Origin: Agrobacterium vitis
GTDB lineage: Bacteria > Pseudomonadota > Alphaproteobacteria > Rhizobiales > Rhizobiaceae
Length of the DNA stretch: 64,000 nt
Direction of reading: 5' to 3'
Assembly: GCF_037039395.1 (NCBI RefSeq)
Contig: NZ_CP146242.1
Location: forward strand, 2,305,001 to 2,369,000
The position numbers and the translations under genes are program-made. Below are positions 22,658-31,459 of the stretch, in pieces. Within the stretch, counting starts at the first letter, position 1; each line of letters opens with the position of its first letter. The notes beneath the pieces were generated by a model, which was given only the letters and a program-made list of their open reading frames with translations, had not been told where the DNA came from and did no database searches.

Positions 22658-23893
22658 GTGCCACAGCCAAGAAAGATCGTCGTTTTACTGAAAGGCTATC
22701 CGCGACTGTCGGAAACCTTTATCGCCCAGGAATTGCTGGGCCTGGAGCAGGCCGGCTTTGCGCTGGAACTGGTGGCCATGCGCCGCCCGACCGACAAGAA
22801 GCGCCATCCGGTGCATGATGAGATCCAGGCGCCGGTGCATTATCTGCCGGAATATCTGCATGAAGAACCGGGACGGGTGCTGAAAGCCCTGTGGGCCGTG
22901 CGGCGTCTGCCCGGCTTTCGCCCGGTTCTCACGCAGTTTTTCAAGGATCTGCGGCGCGATTTTTCCCGCAACCGGTTTCGCCGTCTGGGTCAGGCCATGG
23001 TGCTGGTGGCCGAATGGCCTGGCAAGGCGGATTGGCTGCATGCGCATTTCATCCACACGCCCGCCTCGGTCGCTTTTTATGCCAGCCTGCTTGGCAGCAG
23101 GGGTTTCAGCGTTTCGGCCCATGCCAAGGATATCTGGACATCGGAAAGCTGGGATCTGGCTGACAAGCTGGCCCATGCCGCCTGGGTGGTGACCTGCACG
23201 AAAGTTGGCTTTGACCGATTGAGCGCTCTGGCCGACGGACGTGGCAGTGTCCATTTGAGCTATCACGGGCTCGACCTTGATCGGTTTCCGCATTTCGAGG
23301 GTGTGCGTCCGGCTCGCGACGGTTCTGACACCGCCGATCCGCTGCGGTTGCTATCGGTTGGCCGTGCGGTGAAAAAGAAGGGCTATGGTGTGCTGTTGCG
23401 GGCGCTCGCAGCACTTCCCGCCGATCTCAACTGGCACTTTACCCATATCGGCGGCGGTGACGAACTGGCCCGATTGCAGGCCTTGGCGGATCAGCTTGGC
23501 ATTGCGGCTCGCATCACCTGGAAAGGCGCGATGGACCAGCGCGATGTGCTGACCCATTACCGCGACAGCGACCTTTTCGCGCTTGCCTGCCGGATCACCG
23601 CCGATGGCGACCGCGATGGCCTGCCGAATGTGCTGGTGGAGGCCGCAAGTCAGGGGCTGATGCCGGTCAGCACCACGGTCTCGGGGATATCCGAACTGTT
23701 CGTCGACGGCGAAAATGGACTGCTGGTGGAACCTGATGATGCGCAGGCGCTGGCTTTGGCACTGGAGAAGGCCATGCGTGATCCGGCCTTGCGCACCCGG
23801 CTCGGGTCCGCCGCCGAGGGCAAGGTGCGGCGGGATTTCGATTACCGCAACAGCATCCGCGACCTGACGGACTTGTTTTCTGGCCGTCAATAA
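22658..23893 (+). CDS. Glycosyltransferase family 4 (colanic-acid/amylovoran-type)
   Basis: A 411-residue GT-B glycosyltransferase. The N-terminus KIVVLLKGYPRLSETFIAQE is the acceptor-domain pattern seen in WcaL/AmsK-like enzymes. A central HAHFIHTPASVA and a donor-domain RLLSVGRAVKKKG follow, with the donor site at DGLPNVLVEAASQGLMPVS. GTG 22658 with AAGGG upstream is chosen, because it starts just after the previous stop; longer frames overlap the previous gene. It sits between the two MurG-like paralogues, which suggests all three build one product. Confidence 0.87.
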   Translation: MPQPRKIVVLLKGYPRLSETFIAQELLGLEQAGFALELVAMRRPTDKKRHPVHDEIQAPVHYLPEYLHEEPGRVLKALWAVRRLPGFRPVLTQFFKDLRRDFSRNRFRRLGQAMVLVAEWPGKADWLHAHFIHTPASVAFYASLLGSRGFSVSAHAKDIWTSESWDLADKLAHAAWVVTCTKVGFDRLSALADGRGSVHLSYHGLDLDRFPHFEGVRPARDGSDTADPLRLLSVGRAVKKKGYGVLLRALAALPADLNWHFTHIGGGDELARLQALADQLGIAARITWKGAMDQRDVLTHYRDSDLFALACRITADGDRDGLPNVLVEAASQGLMPVSTTVSGISELFVDGENGLLVEPDDAQALALALEKAMRDPALRTRLGSAAEGKVRRDFDYRNSIRDLTDLFSGRQ

Positions 23894-24006
23894 GCACTTG
23901 CATAGGGTCTGGTTTCAGGAAATATGCCTTTGATGGCGCATGATATGGCATTCTTTGCGCCTTGCCATTCTGTGAAAAGCAGAAACGTCCCCAGGAGCAA
24001 ACGTAC

Positions 24007-25170
24007 ATGACTCTTCGCCCGAAACGGGTTTTCTTTTATGTGCAGAATTTGCTCGGTATCGGCCATCTGGCCCGGGCCAGCCGATTGGCCGAGGCTATGG
24101 TGGAGGCCGGATTGTCGGTAACGCTGGTGACGGGCGGAACGTCGGTCAAGGGCTTTCCGGGACCGGGTATCGAGCATGTGCAATTGCCTGCCGTTCTCTC
24201 AGCCACAGGCTTTTCCGGTCTGGTCGATAGTGAAGGCAAGCCGGTCGATGCCAGTTTCGAGACAAGCCGTGCCGCATTGCTGTTGGCGGCCTTCGAGGCG
24301 GTTCGCCCGGATGTTGTGATCATCGAGGCTTTTCCGTTCGGTCGCCGGCAGGTGCGCTTCGAGCTTCTGCCGTTGCTGGATGCGATCAAGGCCACGCATC
24401 CCAAGCCATTGCTGCTCAGTTCGGTGCGCGACATTTTGCAGGAAAATCGCAAGCCTGGCCGCGACAAGGAAACCGTCAAGCTGGTCCAGGACCATTTCGA
24501 TGGTGTTCTCGTGCATGGCGATCCGCAATTCGTCGAGCTGGAAGAGACGTTTCCGCTGGCAAAGACCATTCATGACAAGCTGCATTATACCGGCCTGGTC
24601 GCCGCCCCTGAGCCGGAACCGGCGGAAGAGGTCTTCGACATCGTCATTTCGGCGGGGGGAGGGGCGGTCGGTGCCGCCTTGATCGAAGCGGCGCTGGATG
24701 CCCGCGACATTCTCGGCGGTGATCTCGGTGAACAGCTGCGCTGGTGCCTGATCACCGGACCCAACCTGCCTGAGGCCGATTACGAGCGCTTTACCCAGCG
24801 CGCACCCGGCACTGTCGCACTCTATCGCTTTCGTCCGGATTTTCCGGCCCTGTTGCCCAAGGCCAAACTCTCCGTTTCGCAAGCGGGATATAATACGGTT
24901 TGCGATGTGTTGCGGGCCAGATGTCCGGCGCTGCTGGTGCCATTTGCGGCAGGCGGCGAAACCGAGCAGACGGTGCGGGCGGAAAAACTGCAAGCGCTGG
25001 GCCTGGCCGTGGTTATCGGCGAGGACGGATTGAATGGCGGCACCATGGCAAAGGCCATCACCAAGGCGCTGAAATTGAAGTTTCCTAAAAAACTGCCTGT
25101 TTCGCTGAACGGTGCCGCAGAAACGGCGCGGCTGGTCAAGGATTTGGTGGAGCAGCGACAGGCGGGATGA
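24007..25170 (+). CDS. Predicted glycosyltransferase (MurG-like), paralogue of the gene at 21445
   Basis: A 387-residue GT-B enzyme starting RVFFYVQNLLGIGHLARASR. It has a central SVRDILQENRKPGRDKET segment and a donor domain with ISAGGGAVGAAL and SQAGYNTVCDVLRARCPALLV. Start ATG 24007 has AGGAG about 10 bases upstream. It resembles the product of 21445-22653 over its length in motif order, so a duplication is likely. It is the last gene of the plus-strand glycan run and is followed by a hairpin at 25181-25205. Confidence 0.85.
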   Translation: MTLRPKRVFFYVQNLLGIGHLARASRLAEAMVEAGLSVTLVTGGTSVKGFPGPGIEHVQLPAVLSATGFSGLVDSEGKPVDASFETSRAALLLAAFEAVRPDVVIIEAFPFGRRQVRFELLPLLDAIKATHPKPLLLSSVRDILQENRKPGRDKETVKLVQDHFDGVLVHGDPQFVELEETFPLAKTIHDKLHYTGLVAAPEPEPAEEVFDIVISAGGGAVGAALIEAALDARDILGGDLGEQLRWCLITGPNLPEADYERFTQRAPGTVALYRFRPDFPALLPKAKLSVSQAGYNTVCDVLRARCPALLVPFAAGGETEQTVRAEKLQALGLAVVIGEDGLNGGTMAKAITKALKLKFPKKLPVSLNGAAETARLVKDLVEQRQAG

Positions 25171-25180
25171 TGCGTTTATG

Positions 25181-25205
25181 CCTCACATCTCTGATGGATG
25201 TGAGG
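25181..25205. terminator. Hairpin between convergent glycosyltransferase and epimerase genes
   Basis: A perfect 9-bp stem CCTCACATC/GATGTGAGG with a seven-base loop lies in the 78-base gap between convergent genes. It is followed on the plus strand by TATTT, a weak U tract. It is probably a bidirectional terminator. Confidence 0.65.
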
Positions 25206-25248
25206 TATTTGCAGGCTCTTCAAGCGGTGAGCATGATTGCCCCGCTCA

Positions 25249-26280
25249 TCACAGTCCAAGCTGGTGATGATGTTCCAGATACCAGTCCATGGTCGCCTTG
25301 ACGCCGACATCCAGCGTGGTTGTCGGTTTCTGCCCGGTGAGCGCCACCAGCAGATCAGGGCTGGCGAAGGTGCGTGGCACGTCGCCCTGTTGCATCGGCA
25401 GCATTTTACGCTTGGTCGGGCGGCCCATAATGGTCTCGATGGTCTCGATGAAATCCATCAGCGCAATCGGTTGGCCACCGCCGATATTGATGACGCGGAA
25501 CGGGGCGTTATGGGAGAGCGTATCCAGGTTTTCCGGGGTGCGTACCCGGTTTTGTTCGCCAGGGGCAATGGCTGAAAGGGCGATGACACTGTCGATCAGG
25601 TCGTCGATATAGGTGAAATCGCGGCTCATCTTGCCTTCGCCATAGATCTCGATGGCTTCATCGGCGAGCATCGCCTTCATGAACTTGAACAACGCCATAT
25701 CCGGGCGGCCCCAGGGGCCATAGACGGTGAAGAACCGAAAGGCCGTGGTCGGCACTTTGTAGAGATGGGCATAGCTGTGGGCCATCAGCTCCATGCCCTT
25801 CTTGCTGGCGGCATAGAAGGTCATCGGCTCGTCGGCGCGGTCGGTCTCGCGGAAGGGAACCTGCGGATTGGCGCCGTAAATGGATGAGGTCGAGGCCAGC
25901 ATCAAATGCCCGATCTGCAATTGCCTGGCGATTTCGACAATGTTCCAGGAGCCGATCAGGTTGGAATCCAGATAGGCTTTCGGGTTTTCAAGACTGTAGC
26001 GCACGCCTGCCTGGGCGGCGAGGTGGATGATGACGTCGGGCTTGGCCTGATCCACGGCCCGCTCAAGCGCTTCGCGGTCCTCCAACATTCCGATCACGCC
26101 GGTGAAGCTTGGAAACTGGGCAAGTCCAGCGTTGCGGGCTTCCTTGAGGCGCAGATTGTAATAGGCGGTCATGCCATCATAGCCGGTGACGGTATGGCCA
26201 TCCTGAAGCAGGCGGCGGGCCAGATGAAAACCGATAAAGCCAGCGGTGCCGGTGATGAAGTAGCGCACGGGAGAACTCAC
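25249..26280 (-). CDS. NAD-dependent epimerase, UDP-glucuronate 4-epimerase-like
   Basis: A 343-residue extended short-chain dehydrogenase. The NAD-binding motif [12 protein letters not shown] is at the N-terminus. The catalytic serine region is STSSIYG and the YxxxK motif is YAASK. The segments [14 protein letters not shown] and [15 protein letters not shown] are typical of UDP-glucuronate/galacturonate 4-epimerases (LpsL/Cap1J type in rhizobia). It would supply UDP-galacturonate or a related sugar to the nearby glycosyltransferases. Length is as expected, and the enzyme looks intact. Confidence 0.88.
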   Translation of the reverse strand: MSSPVRYFITGTAGFIGFHLARRLLQDGHTVTGYDGMTAYYNLRLKEARNAGLAQFPSFTGVIGMLEDREALERAVDQAKPDVIIHLAAQAGVRYSLENPKAYLDSNLIGSWNIVEIARQLQIGHLMLASTSSIYGANPQVPFRETDRADEPMTFYAASKKGMELMAHSYAHLYKVPTTAFRFFTVYGPWGRPDMALFKFMKAMLADEAIEIYGEGKMSRDFTYIDDLIDSVIALSAIAPGEQNRVRTPENLDTLSHNAPFRVINIGGGQPIALMDFIETIETIMGRPTKRKMLPMQQGDVPRTFASPDLLVALTGQKPTTTLDVGVKATMDWYLEHHHQLGL

Positions 26281-26347
26281 TTTCCAGATGGACGAAGCCG
26301 CTGTGTTTAAGGTGCAGCTACCCGTTCAAGTCAAGCGAGTTCTACTG

Positions 26348-26387
26348 CATAATTCCTCAAATCGGAATCGATTAGAGGAATTATGCG
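26348..26387. repeat. Inverted repeat, possible dispersed intergenic element
   Basis: Arms GCATAATTCCTC (26348-26359) and GAGGAATTATGC (26376-26387) are perfect 12-bp complements around a 16-base AT-rich centre containing ATCGGAATCGAT. It lies between the epimerase start and the chemoreceptor stop. From memory, similar GGAATTATGC-type palindromes recur in Agrobacterium/Rhizobium intergenic regions; I could not check copy number here. Confidence 0.6.
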
Positions 26388-26477
26388 GGAGATATAAAGA
26401 GCTACAGCGAGGCTTTGTGCGTCAAACAGGGCGCACGGCGCTGTCGTAAAAGCCCGAAACAGGGGTGTAAAATGCGT

Positions 26478-26503
26478 GAACCGGCAGGTTTCCCCACCGG
26501 TTC
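26478..26503 (-). terminator. Candidate terminator of the chemoreceptor gene
   Basis: Arms GAACCGG (26478-26484) and CCGGTTC (26497-26503) form a stem 26-51 bases beyond the chemoreceptor stop. On the minus strand it is followed after a few bases by a short ATTTT. The U tract is weak, so this is tentative. Confidence 0.45.
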
Positions 26504-26528
26504 GATCTGTTGAAAGCTTTTATGTTGT

Positions 26529-29060
26529 TCAGGCGGCTCTGGTCTGCGCCCGGTCTCTTGGGTCGGCACCGAGCTTGAACTGATCGACCAGACCCATCAG
26601 CGTATCGGCTTCATCGGCCAATTGGCGGGTGGCGGCATTGGTTTCCTCGACCATGGCGGCATTGCGCTGGGTCATCTGGTCCATGCCGTTGACGGCGGAA
26701 TTGACCTCGCCCAAGGCCGTTGACTGGTCGCGGCTGGCCAGCGCAATCGCTTCGACGCGCTGTGAAACGCTGACGATTTTCGTCGAAATTTCCGAAAGAA
26801 CCTCACCGGTGCGCTGCACCAGCTTTGCACCGGCGGCGACTTCCGTGCTCGACGTGTTGATCAGCGCCTTGATATCCTTGGCGGCATTGGCCGAGCGTTG
26901 CGCCAGTTCGCGCACTTCCTGGGCAACGACCGCAAAGCCCTTGCCCGCTTCGCCGGCACGCGCGGCTTCGACGCCGGCGTTCAGCGCCAGAAGGTTGGTT
27001 TGGAAGGCGATTTCGTCGATGACGTCGATGATCTGGACAATCTGGCCGGAGGCATTTTCGATCCGGCCCATGGCATCGATGGCACTGGCGACAACCTTGG
27101 AGGAGGTGTCGGCTGCGGTTTTGGTTTCGGCAACGATGGTGTTGGCTGCCTGGGCCTGTTCGGTCGAGGATTTCACCGTGACGGTGATTTCGTCGACGGC
27201 TGCTGCGGTCTGTTCCAGCGAGGCGGCCTGCTGTTCGGTGCGTTTGGCCAGATCGTCGGCGGCAGCGGTCATTTCGCCCGCATTACGCTGGATCATATAG
27301 GTATTGGCGCGGATCTGGCGCATCGTGTCCTGAAGGTTTTGCAGCGAGGTGTTGAAATCGACGCGCAATTGTTCAAGGCGGCCGGTAAAAGGCGTATCGA
27401 TGGTGACGGAGATATCGCCGCTGGCCAGCCGCCCCAATCCACCGGCCAGTGCGTTGACGGCAAATTCGATCTGCCGGTCGATGGCCTGCTTTTCCGCATC
27501 GTTGCGGCGGCGCTCTTCCTCGGCTTCATTGCGCTCAGCCTCGCTGCGCTGCTCAATCTCGATCTTCGACAGTGCATTCTGCTTGAACACGCCGAGCGCG
27601 CGGGCCATTTCGCCGATTTCATCGACACGGGCTTCCCCGCTGATGCCGGTGTCCAGCTTGCCCTCCGCCAGGCGGCGCATGGCTGCGGTGATCTGGCCGA
27701 TCGGACCCTTGAAGGTAAGAACGAGGCCGATACCGGCAAACAGCGAAATCAGTAGGCCAAGGGTCATGGCGCCGATGGAAATCGAATTGGCGTCACGGCG
27801 TTCCTCTCCGGCGCTGACCTTTTGCATTTCGGCAAAAGATGTCAGCTGCTGCCAGATGCGGTCGAGATCGGTGCTGGCGGTCTGGAAATTGGTCTGACGA
27901 TCCAGGCTGATCTTGACCAGTTCGTTGCTGGCCTTTTCCATCAGGGCGATGGCCGGTGTCAGCTTGGCTTCAAGCGGTGCATAGAGCCCAAAGGAGCCGG
28001 ACGTGCCCTTGAGTGCCGCGAGCGCTGTTTTTAACCCGGCAAATTCCCTGCGCAGGCTGGTGAGATTCTGCTCGGTCGGCGCCAGCATGAAGCTGGCGGT
28101 GGTGATCTGGAACCTGTAGGCGGCATCGATCAGGCCGCGCCCATCGGTCAAAAGCAGCTGCGCCTTTTCCAGCGGCACGTCCATTTCGCCGAAGCGGGCC
28201 GTGGCATCCTTCATCTTCTGCTGCGCGGCAAGGCCGAGATAGGCGGACAGCTGGGTAAAATTCCGCAGCTTGGTCGCCATGGCTTCCGCCACTTCCGGCG
28301 ATTTGTCGCCTGCTGTTACCATGTCGCCGAGATCCTTGATGATGGTCTCGATGGTGCGGGCGGCGGATTTGTTCTTTTCCGGCAGGGCAGCGGCCAGGGG
28401 TGGCTGGCGGGTCTTCATTTCGGCGAGATTGGCCGCGACGTAGTCGAATTTCTCTTCCGGGGTCGGCAGGCTGCCGAATTTGCGATTGATATCGGTCAGA
28501 AAACCGCTGGTCAGTGCAATCTTGTCGGCGTCGCGCAGCATCTGCTTGGCGGCGGTCTCGTCAGCCTGGATCGACAAGGTCACTTTCTTCATGGCCTCGG
28601 AGAGGTCATTCTGAGCGGCGACAATATTGGCCGTGCCCTGGCTCATATCCTTGATCAGGTTGGCTTCCGTTTCATGCAGCGACCAGAGCGTGCCCATGTG
28701 GCTGACGACGCCATCGACGGCGGTCGAAGCTTTTTCAAGCTCGCTTCGGCCATCGGCATTGGTGTCGAGTTGGTCCAGCGTGCGCTTGAGCACCCGCTGC
28801 TGTTCCTTCAGTTTCTCGGTGACCGCATTGCGGCTTTGCTCTGTGGTCTTGTCGAGAAATTCCGTCATCGCGATGGACACATCGCGAAACCCGCTCAAGG
28901 ATTGCAGCACGCTGTTGGAAATCTCCATCCGACCTTGAAGCAGGCCGGAGGCATAGAGACCGGTAAAGCCGACCGCGCCGATGGTGACGACGAAGGGAAG
29001 GATGAAAATCAACACCTTGGTCTGAATGCGGAAACGCGACAACAAGCGATCTATGAACAT
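26529..29060 (-). CDS. Methyl-accepting chemotaxis protein
   Basis: About 843 residues. A first transmembrane helix ([21 protein letters not shown]) is followed by a periplasmic helical sensor region of about 390 residues. Then come a second helix near 430-452, a HAMP domain, and a cytoplasmic signalling domain. The CheA/CheW-binding hairpin tip ([20 protein letters not shown]) is near residue 680. No CheR-binding pentapeptide is visible at the C-terminus. The start is uncertain: ATG 29060 has GGAG 12 bases upstream and gives a normal MCP N-terminus; ATG 29084 and a longer frame to 29171 also exist. Monocistronic. The ligand cannot be read from sequence. Confidence 0.92.
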   Translation of the reverse strand: MFIDRLLSRFRIQTKVLIFILPFVVTIGAVGFTGLYASGLLQGRMEISNSVLQSLSGFRDVSIAMTEFLDKTTEQSRNAVTEKLKEQQRVLKRTLDQLDTNADGRSELEKASTAVDGVVSHMGTLWSLHETEANLIKDMSQGTANIVAAQNDLSEAMKKVTLSIQADETAAKQMLRDADKIALTSGFLTDINRKFGSLPTPEEKFDYVAANLAEMKTRQPPLAAALPEKNKSAARTIETIIKDLGDMVTAGDKSPEVAEAMATKLRNFTQLSAYLGLAAQQKMKDATARFGEMDVPLEKAQLLLTDGRGLIDAAYRFQITTASFMLAPTEQNLTSLRREFAGLKTALAALKGTSGSFGLYAPLEAKLTPAIALMEKASNELVKISLDRQTNFQTASTDLDRIWQQLTSFAEMQKVSAGEERRDANSISIGAMTLGLLISLFAGIGLVLTFKGPIGQITAAMRRLAEGKLDTGISGEARVDEIGEMARALGVFKQNALSKIEIEQRSEAERNEAEEERRRNDAEKQAIDRQIEFAVNALAGGLGRLASGDISVTIDTPFTGRLEQLRVDFNTSLQNLQDTMRQIRANTYMIQRNAGEMTAAADDLAKRTEQQAASLEQTAAAVDEITVTVKSSTEQAQAANTIVAETKTAADTSSKVVASAIDAMGRIENASGQIVQIIDVIDEIAFQTNLLALNAGVEAARAGEAGKGFAVVAQEVRELAQRSANAAKDIKALINTSSTEVAAGAKLVQRTGEVLSEISTKIVSVSQRVEAIALASRDQSTALGEVNSAVNGMDQMTQRNAAMVEETNAATRQLADEADTLMGLVDQFKLGADPRDRAQTRAA

Positions 29061-29371
29061 GGGTCCCAGCTTCTCCAAAGCCATGTCGCCTGGCCGGATA
29101 CGCGTCTTAGGCGCGTTTGGCTGAGCGATTGAGGCAGCAAATGCAAAGCGATTTCCGGATAAGGACGACATGTCTTGAGCGGCAAGTCTCTGCCATCGCT
29201 CTCCAGAAGCGTGTCAGACCTCTCACAGTCATTGTGCAGGCGCTGGCGGTCAAGCGACATCATCGTCTATCGACGACATTAGGAGGTGTTTGTTAAGATC
29301 AACTTAAATTTGCCATTTCCCCCTTTTTATCGAGGGTATATGAGCTTAAAATATATAAGTGTAAGTCAATG
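29061..29371. other. Upstream region of the chemoreceptor gene
   Basis: This 311-base stretch lies between the chemoreceptor and the pbpC stop, both on the minus strand. The distal half (29280-29371) is AT-rich compared with the surroundings. Read on the minus strand it contains TTGACTTACACTTATATATT, which could hold promoter elements, but no well-spaced -35/-10 pair stands out. I see no gene in it. Confidence 0.4.
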
Positions 29372-31459
29372 TTATTGAAGGAAAATGCCAACGCTGGCAC
29401 TACGGCCACTGGCATCGATTACCGTTAGTGTGGAGTAACCATTACCGTCAGGTGTCCAGCGGGTGGTGCGGGTGCGGGCAAGATCCGGCAGGGCCTGTCC
29501 ATTGGCCAGCCAGCGGAAGGGCGCACGGCCCGCTTGAAGTTTCAGCACCAGTGGCAGCTGCGCGCCATCGGCGGTCCGGCCAAGTTCCACATGGGCGCCT
29601 TCCGGGGGATAGACGATCATCGGCGGCTTTTCGCGGGCATTGAGGGCGATCAAGCCGCTGGCATCGCGCGAAAAGCGCCTGAGGCCGGGCGTCAGATCGC
29701 TCTTGGCGAGTCGCAAGGTGCCATCCGGCGGCGCGGGCAGGGGGGCTTGCGGCAGTTTGGACCGGGCAAAAGCCTCAAACAACACAGGAGCTGCGGTGCC
29801 ATAACCGGTCAGACCTGGAATGGCACTGTTATCCGCCCTGCCGATCCACACCCCGATGACCGTACGGCCATCATAGCCGATCGACCAGCCATCTCGGTAG
29901 CCGTAGCTGGTGCCGGTCTTATAGGCGATCCGTCCGGTCAGCGCGCCAAGCGGCGGGGCGACACCAGACAGGATATCGGTGACGTTCCAGGCCGCAGCCG
30001 GTTCCAGCAGGCGTCCGGGCTCGGCATGGGCGCTACCGAGCATGGCGCAGTCGCGCAGCCGGATGGCGCTGCCTTGCCGGGCAAGGGCTGCATAAAGCGT
30101 CACGAGGTCCTTCAACGTCGTACCGGCACCGCCCAGCGCGATGGCAAGTCCCGGGGTTTCCGCCTTGGGCAGGTCGATCCTGATGTCTGATCTTTTCAGC
30201 CGGGAGAGCAATTGCGAGGGGCCGACCGCTTCCAGCAAGCGGACTGCTGGCACGTTCAGCGACAATTGCAGGGCGTCTCGGATGGTGACGTCGCCCTGAT
30301 AATGCATGTCGAAATTTTTCGGCCGGTAGCCGGCGAAATCGGCAGGCCGATCCTCGATCACCGTATCCTGGGCAATCAATCCCTGTTCGAAAGCCAGACC
30401 GTAGATCAGCGGCTTCAGCGTCGAGCCTGGCGACCGTTTGATGCGCGTCATGTCGATCCAGCCGGAGCGGCTGGCATCGAGATAGGCGGCGGAACCGACC
30501 CGGGCGAGGATTTCGCCGGTGCGGATGTCGGCGGCCAGAATTGCCACCGAGACCTTTGGAGGCAGTTTCTGGGCGGCCTGTCTGGCCACGGTTTCCAGGG
30601 CGGCCTGTACGTCTTTTTTGAGTGTGGTTGGATAGATCAGGTTTTCTGGCCGTTTGCGTCGCTCGGCATCGCCGACATGGGCGGCAAGCATCGGCAATTC
30701 CAGCCTTGTCTTCGGGATCGGCACGACGCTTGCCAATTGCCGGTCCTGGGCTGAGACGATGCCGGCTTTTTCCATGCGGGCCAGCACGCGGTCGCGGGCG
30801 GCAAGGGCGTTATCGGCAAAGCGGTCGGGCCGTCGCCGTTCCGGCAATTGCGGCAGGGCCACCAGCAGGGCTGCTTGCGCAGGCGTTAGATGTTTCGGCT
30901 CCTTGCCGAAATAGGCAAGCGAGGCGGCCCGCACCCCTTCGAGATTACCGCCATAGGGGGCGTGGGTCAGGTAGAGATCGAGAATGGCGGCCTTGTCCAA
31001 CCGGTGCTCGATCTGGATGGCCCGCAGCGCTTGCTGGGTCTTGGCCAGAAAGGAACGTGATTTTCGCGGCTCGATCAGCCGTGCCACCTGCATGGAGAGC
31101 GTTGAGGCACCTGACACGATCCGGCCATGGCTGATGAGCTGAACCGCCGCCCGGCCAAGCGCCAACCCATCAATGCCCGAATGCTGATAGAAACGCCGGT
31201 CCTCATAGGCGACCAGCATGCGCAGCAGCAACGGATCGACATCAGCGGCCACGGTTTTCAGCCGCCAGCGGCCCTCCTGCGTGGTAAAGGCGCGCAGCAA
31301 TTGCCCATCGGCATCCAGAAGCTCCGCCGAATTCGGGCTGATCGCATCGAGCGGCGGCGGAAAGGCCGCGTCCAGCCGGTTCAGTCCATGCCAGACCGCC
31401 CCGCCCAAAAGCAGGCAGGTCAGCAGCACCAAACCGAATGTCGCGCGGCGCCGGATCAC
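29372..31459 (-). CDS. pbpC: Penicillin-binding protein 1C, bifunctional peptidoglycan synthase
   Basis: PbpC, 695 residues, has an N-terminal membrane anchor (TFGLVLLTCLLLGGAVW) and a GT51 glycosyltransferase domain with EDRRF at 86-90. The transpeptidase domain has SxxK (SPGSTLKP, near 343), SxN (SLN) and KTGTS (near 516). A C-terminal beta-rich PBP1C-specific domain ends in DASGRSASVGIF. All catalytic motifs are intact. It overlaps the upstream macroglobulin gene by four bases; this pbpC/alpha-2-macroglobulin pairing is common in Gram-negative bacteria and links wall repair to periplasmic defence. Confidence 0.95.
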   Translation of the reverse strand: MIRRRATFGLVLLTCLLLGGAVWHGLNRLDAAFPPPLDAISPNSAELLDADGQLLRAFTTQEGRWRLKTVAADVDPLLLRMLVAYEDRRFYQHSGIDGLALGRAAVQLISHGRIVSGASTLSMQVARLIEPRKSRSFLAKTQQALRAIQIEHRLDKAAILDLYLTHAPYGGNLEGVRAASLAYFGKEPKHLTPAQAALLVALPQLPERRRPDRFADNALAARDRVLARMEKAGIVSAQDRQLASVVPIPKTRLELPMLAAHVGDAERRKRPENLIYPTTLKKDVQAALETVARQAAQKLPPKVSVAILAADIRTGEILARVGSAAYLDASRSGWIDMTRIKRSPGSTLKPLIYGLAFEQGLIAQDTVIEDRPADFAGYRPKNFDMHYQGDVTIRDALQLSLNVPAVRLLEAVGPSQLLSRLKRSDIRIDLPKAETPGLAIALGGAGTTLKDLVTLYAALARQGSAIRLRDCAMLGSAHAEPGRLLEPAAAWNVTDILSGVAPPLGALTGRIAYKTGTSYGYRDGWSIGYDGRTVIGVWIGRADNSAIPGLTGYGTAAPVLFEAFARSKLPQAPLPAPPDGTLRLAKSDLTPGLRRFSRDASGLIALNAREKPPMIVYPPEGAHVELGRTADGAQLPLVLKLQAGRAPFRWLANGQALPDLARTRTTRWTPDGNGYSTLTVIDASGRSASVGIFLQ

